A DNA stretch of 32,108 nt from Flavobacteriaceae bacterium (GTDB taxonomy: Bacteria; Bacteroidota; Bacteroidia; Flavobacteriales; Flavobacteriaceae), in the NCBI GenBank assembly GCA_002711215.1, contig PAHA01000004.1, positions 1 through 32,108 of the forward strand. Direction: 5' to 3'. Position 1 is the first letter of the stretch, and each line of letters opens with the position of its first letter. Made by a program: the position numbers and the translations under genes. Below, piece by piece: positions 28,760 to 32,108 of the stretch. Below the pieces are notes generated by a model. That model saw only the letters and a program-made list of their open reading frames with translations. It was not told the origin of the DNA and did no database searches.

Positions 28760-28779
28760 GTTATTTGTACTAAGTACCA

Positions 28780-31374
28780 TTAACTAGCAGCACAAAATGA
28801 AACTGCGTGTCTAACAGCAGTATCAATAGATTGTAAAGCCACTACTCTAACTGTACCTGAAGTTGAATTGCTATATGGATCAACAACAATGTCTAATCCA
28901 CCAAACATTCCAATTAGTAAGTCATCAAAGTTACCAAATACATAATTGTTTGCAGTTAATTGTGGTGAAACAACAACTTTATAGCCATTAATTTCATCAT
29001 TAACAGCTACAAATTGTGCTGTATTGGTTGCTTTTTCAGTAGTTTTTAATGTTCCATAGTTAGTTGGATGCACTATATAAGCTAAATCGCCCATTAAAGC
29101 ATTATCAACTCTTACAGAAGTTTCCATACTCACCATCTCAGCGAATGTGGGTGCAGCAGCACTTGAAAGTGATACTGAGTTAATGCCTGAAGTATTAGTA
29201 ATACCTGTTGGATTACCTGAACTTCCTGATCCTTCTAAAGCACCATCATCAATAGCAATAGCCATAGATTGTGCTAAGTCATTTCTAATTAAGTTTTCAA
29301 CATCAATAGATGATTGAATCATTAATTGTCTAGTAACATCTGTAAATGCACCTAGAGTTTTTGGAGAAAGACTTACATTACCTACTGTAAATTCTGATTC
29401 ACCAGCAGCACCACCCTCTGAACTAATAAATGCAGCAGTTGATGCAGCAGTTTTTCTTGGGATTTTTACATCGCCACTTAGTCCATTAAGCATAGTTGCC
29501 ATAGGCATTACAGCAGAGTTATTTCTTAGAACATCAATAAAGTCGCCACCTCTATAGTCTTGACCTATTAAATCACCATCAGAACCAGCAGATAAATCTC
29601 TCTGACTCCAATTTCTCATAACTTCTTCAGGAAGCATTACGCCTTGTGCTGTTTTCCCATAAGCTCTTTGAGCTGCTTCTGAACATTCAAATTCAAAACT
29701 TGCTGCTTCTTGTGCTTTTCTATCTGTAGGATTAGCCATAGCATTGATAGCTCTCATTATGCTAAATCTTTTTGTTTCCTTTTCAGTTAAACCAATTTCT
29801 GAAGGAGTTTCTAAAGGCACATCGTTAGAAATATTTTCTAATAATTCACCTCTAAATTCTTCAACAGAAACACCATCTTTTATAGCTTGATTAGCTAAAT
29901 CTCTTTTGTTGTGTCTTACACCAAGATCAATAATTTCTTTTGAGTTCTTTTGAAATTCTTTTCTTGCTTCATCAACACTTTGCGATCTAACTTCATCAAG
30001 ATTAATTTCTTTATTCTCGTTTTCCATTATTTCCACCTTTGTTGTGTTTAATGTTTGTTTATCTTTAGAACGACCAACTCCAACTAATCTACTTTGATCT
30101 GCTGGAACACTTACAGAACTAATTTCCATAGGCGTCCATGATGCACGATAATAAGTATCATCATCTTTGTTTTCTCGTTCCAGTTTATCTACCCTGTAGC
30201 CAACAGATATATTCATGCGAATACCATCAACTACATCTCTAAAAACTTCTTCAGCAAGAGCAGATTTTCCAAATCTCACTACAGCAGTTGTCCTTTTTGC
30301 TGTCTGATCTAGTTTAAATTCTTCAACTACACCTATTTGCTTTTTCATATCGTGATCTAACAGTAGTGGTGCAGTTTTAGATTGCATAAATTCCATATTT
30401 ATTTCATCTTCAGAATGTCCTAGCACTTCCATACCAAAACTTCTTTCTACTGGGGTTTCACTTGAAACACCAATCCTAACAGTCCTTTTTTCTTCATCAA
30501 TAGATCGAGCCTTAGATAAATCTATGGTTCTGAATTTCATAGGCATTTCTAACACCTTGCGATCTTCTTTCTCCTGTTCTCTATCTTTATCTTCATCTTC
30601 ATCGTGATAAGGTCTATCAGATTCAGTCATTTCCATTTCTTCTTTATCCTCATGGTGCTTTGCAAACTCTATGATTACAGAATCATCAGTTTCATTCACA
30701 TTGAGGATATGTCTATCTTCTTTATCTTTCATAGCTTTTTCCTCGTTAATAGTTGATAAAGTTTGTTGTTCCAATTTTTTAGAATTGAAATCGTTTAAAT
30801 CCCTTATAGGATTAATCTTTGTAAGGGTGCTAAATTTATGACCAACTTCAGTATCAGTTGGTTTACCACCTCTATAAACTTGTATTAATGCTGCTGGATC
30901 ATCTTCTGTACCTGTTACAGAAAAATTGCTATTTGGAATATTGATTTTACCATCTCTTTCAATTTTTATAATCTTACCTCTTGCTCTCCCACCAGCACTA
31001 TTCCAACTTACAAAATCCCCTACTTTAAGTGTGTTTGGTTCTGCTCTATTATCTTCTTTTTTCATTTGTTCTACTAATCTGCTTGACCAAGAATATCCAG
31101 CATCGCCACCCCATAACGCCCATGCTATTCTTCCATTAGAAGGATAGCCTTCTTCACCTGAATCAAAGCCTTCAGCTTCTTTATCAACTTCATGTCTACT
31201 AAAAAAGCTATACATTCTTTTAACTGTTTCATCAGATAAGTTTTCACCATTGACTATTTGCCTTGCTCTAACAGCACCTATTCTAGTTCCACCACGACCA
31301 AGTTCTTCTCGCCAGTCTATGCCTTTTTGTGCTTCAGCTTTCATACCTTCATTTGGTTTAGGCATCTTCTTCAT
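28780..31374 (-). CDS. Accessory domain + HK97-type prohead protease + major capsid protein in one ORF
   Basis: From the ATG at 31374 (AAGGTGGGG upstream) the frame is 864 residues. Residues 20-95 hold a WREELGRGGTRIGAVRARQI / AWALWGGDAG domain found in phage and ART-associated proteins. Residues 117-188 are a DUF2945/HVA1 Tudor-like barrel (VGDFVSWNSAGGRARGKI). Residues 215-285 are an acidic linker. Residues 285-435 are a prohead protease (H341 in LLLDHD, S390 in NISVGY, EISSVSVPAD at 417-426). Residues about 450-530 are a delta/scaffold-like helix region. Residues 531-864 are an HK97-fold capsid protein (DVKIPRKTAASTAAFISSEG to VRVVALQSIDTAVRH). The protease would cut scaffold and itself away. 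Strong in-frame internal start signals occur at 30732 and 30027. The start overlaps the portal stop by 17 bases. Confidence 0.9.
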   Translation of the reverse strand: MKKMPKPNEGMKAEAQKGIDWREELGRGGTRIGAVRARQIVNGENLSDETVKRMYSFFSRHEVDKEAEGFDSGEEGYPSNGRIAWALWGGDAGYSWSSRLVEQMKKEDNRAEPNTLKVGDFVSWNSAGGRARGKIIKIERDGKINIPNSNFSVTGTEDDPAALIQVYRGGKPTDTEVGHKFSTLTKINPIRDLNDFNSKKLEQQTLSTINEEKAMKDKEDRHILNVNETDDSVIIEFAKHHEDKEEMEMTESDRPYHDEDEDKDREQEKEDRKVLEMPMKFRTIDLSKARSIDEEKRTVRIGVSSETPVERSFGMEVLGHSEDEINMEFMQSKTAPLLLDHDMKKQIGVVEEFKLDQTAKRTTAVVRFGKSALAEEVFRDVVDGIRMNISVGYRVDKLERENKDDDTYYRASWTPMEISSVSVPADQSRLVGVGRSKDKQTLNTTKVEIMENENKEINLDEVRSQSVDEARKEFQKNSKEIIDLGVRHNKRDLANQAIKDGVSVEEFRGELLENISNDVPLETPSEIGLTEKETKRFSIMRAINAMANPTDRKAQEAASFEFECSEAAQRAYGKTAQGVMLPEEVMRNWSQRDLSAGSDGDLIGQDYRGGDFIDVLRNNSAVMPMATMLNGLSGDVKIPRKTAASTAAFISSEGGAAGESEFTVGNVSLSPKTLGAFTDVTRQLMIQSSIDVENLIRNDLAQSMAIAIDDGALEGSGSSGNPTGITNTSGINSVSLSSAAAPTFAEMVSMETSVRVDNALMGDLAYIVHPTNYGTLKTTEKATNTAQFVAVNDEINGYKVVVSPQLTANNYVFGNFDDLLIGMFGGLDIVVDPYSNSTSGTVRVVALQSIDTAVRHAVSFCAAS
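30025..30042 (-). promoter_or_regulatory. Internal ribosome-binding site and start for a separate major capsid protein
   Basis: Inside the fusion ORF the sequence AAAGGTGGAAATAATG places AGGTGG five bases before an in-frame ATG (30027). Initiation here gives a 415-residue product: the scaffold-like helix region plus the HK97-fold capsid, a usual size for a stand-alone capsid precursor. It begins precisely after the protease domain. The same AAAGGTG type of signal precedes the gene at 28717. Confidence 0.65.
30730..30745 (-). promoter_or_regulatory. Internal ribosome-binding site and start before the protease domain
   Basis: The sequence ACGAGGAAAAAGCTATG puts GAGGA about seven bases before an in-frame ATG (30732). 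Initiation would yield a 650-residue protease-capsid product lacking the Tudor-like and WREELGRGG domains. Glu/Lys-rich coding favours such motifs by chance, so the support is weaker than for the capsid start. Confidence 0.45.
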
Positions 31375-32108
31375 CCCCACCTTGTATATTAGCTTCAACT
31401 GGTAACTTAGTTCCAAATGGTTGATATGCTATTTCTATACCATATTGTTTTGCTAACTCAACTTCTTTTTGATGTTGTTCAAATAGTTCTTCTGTATCTC
31501 TACCATAAGCAGCACTTATATCTGAATATGTAATTGTTCCATTTTGTAAACCTAATATATTTGATTGCATTTCTTTTAAAGGATCAATCCATGCAAAACT
31601 TCTTGGTATGAAGTTTATTGATCTAGCAAACTTATCAAACTTACCTATTGGTAAATTTATATAACCTGTAGATATTGCCATTTCTAACCATGACTTAAAT
31701 ATAGGATTTATAAAATGGTCTATTACAAACTGTTGATAAACTTGATACATACTTCTATCTTCTAATGCACCTTGTCTAATACTTGAATAGTTTACTGAGG
31801 TTAAATCATTACTTAAAGCGTGATATGAAATATTTAAACCTGATGCAATACTTCTTAATACGCTGGTTGTAAATGGTTCAAATGCAGATGTTGGATGTGT
31901 AGGATCAAAAGAAGTGAATTCCATACCTGCTGGTAATTGTTCAAACACTCCTGCTTGTGCGTTCATAGTAGGATTAAATGTATCTTCTTGTTCACCATCT
32001 CCGACATAACCATCTCCATCAGGACTAGTTATAAAACCCATTTTAGATGCACCAACTCTAGCTGCTACTATTTCTGCTTCATAGTAACCATTAAGCATTT
32101 TCATATTA
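31358..32108 (-). CDS. Portal protein, C-terminal part (joins 1-836)
   Basis: Residues 247-495 of the portal, entering at the window end in the same frame that leaves at base 1. It contains GYYEAEIVAARVGASKMGFI, PAGMEFTSFDPTHPTSAFEP, ASGLNISYHALSNDLTSVNY and SSIRQGALEDRSMYQ, the conserved C-terminal core of lambda-type portals with the clip and stem region, and ends NIQGGDEEDA. Bases 32010-32108 repeat 1-99, so genomic coordinates continue from 1 to 32009. The last 17 bases overlap the start of the protease-capsid ORF, as lambda B overlaps C. Confidence 0.93.
   Translation of the reverse strand, partial: NMKMLNGYYEAEIVAARVGASKMGFITSPDGDGYVGDGEQEDTFNPTMNAQAGVFEQLPAGMEFTSFDPTHPTSAFEPFTTSVLRSIASGLNISYHALSNDLTSVNYSSIRQGALEDRSMYQVYQQFVIDHFINPIFKSWLEMAISTGYINLPIGKFDKFARSINFIPRSFAWIDPLKEMQSNILGLQNGTITYSDISAAYGRDTEELFEQHQKEVELAKQYGIEIAYQPFGTKLPVEANIQGGDEEDA
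32010..32108. repeat. Terminal direct repeat, right copy (circular contig overlap)
   Basis: Identical to bases 1-99. See the left copy for the frame evidence that the contig is circular; unique length is 32,009 bp. Confidence 0.95.

Noticed and set aside
1-32108. tRNA genes, integrase, attachment sites or a lysogeny switch
   Set aside because: Gaps between genes are too short for tRNAs and none was seen; no recombinase or CI-like protein occurs, so a temperate lifestyle is not supported.

Overview
The window is one complete, circularly permuted genome of a small tailed phage (siphovirus-like, lambda-type late module). Bases 1-99 are repeated exactly at 32010-32108, and the portal gene runs across the ends in frame. 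The contig therefore closes into a circle of 32,009 bp, and the repeat is probably an assembly overlap rather than a biological end. The DNA is clearly AT-rich, and every gene I accept lies on the minus strand, so transcription runs from high to low coordinates. A T4-type lysozyme and 3-TM holin point to a Gram-negative host. The AT-rich coding and the style of the fibre and distal tail proteins suggest an uncultured aquatic phage of an AT-rich proteobacterium. That host is inference; no host marker is present.

Layout in transcription order. (a) Early block, 12591 down to about 4670. A strong sigma70-like promoter with an overlapping palindrome lies just upstream of 12529. About ten small genes of unknown role follow, closely packed and often joined by TAATG or ATGA overlaps. 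Then come a YqaJ-type exonuclease (9405-10346), a ribbon-helix-helix protein, a Holliday-junction-resolvase-like nuclease, an SSB ending in DEDIPF, a Toprim plus RecA-fold primase-helicase (5875-7749), an iteron/hairpin region (5735-5876) that is a candidate origin, and small genes including a DUF3310 protein. (b) Packaging and head: a candidate cos region (3816-3922), Nu1-like TerS, GpA-type TerL, a gpW-like connector, the portal, and one ORF fusing an N-terminal accessory region, an HK97-type protease and the major capsid protein. (c) Connector and tail: a small post-capsid protein, two tandem FII-like connectors, a U-like tail terminator, the tail tube, G/GT chaperones with a visible -1 frameshift site, a short tape measure, distal tail protein, L/DUF2163-like protein, a J-like hub and a 1,812-aa fibre with 26 tandem 17-residue repeats and an S74 chaperone domain. 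(d) Lysis: XhlA-like protein, holin and GH24 endolysin, then a PD-(D/E)XK nuclease just before the early promoter.

No DNA polymerase, integrase, CI-type repressor or tRNA was seen. Replication probably uses host polymerase loaded by the phage primase-helicase, and the phage looks virulent. The points most worth checking are the nested starts in the protease-capsid ORF, the iteron/G-quadruplex region, a coupled 23-residue membrane micropeptide, the G/GT frameshift, the promoter-operator, and the candidate cos. No gene-free stretch exceeds 300 bases.
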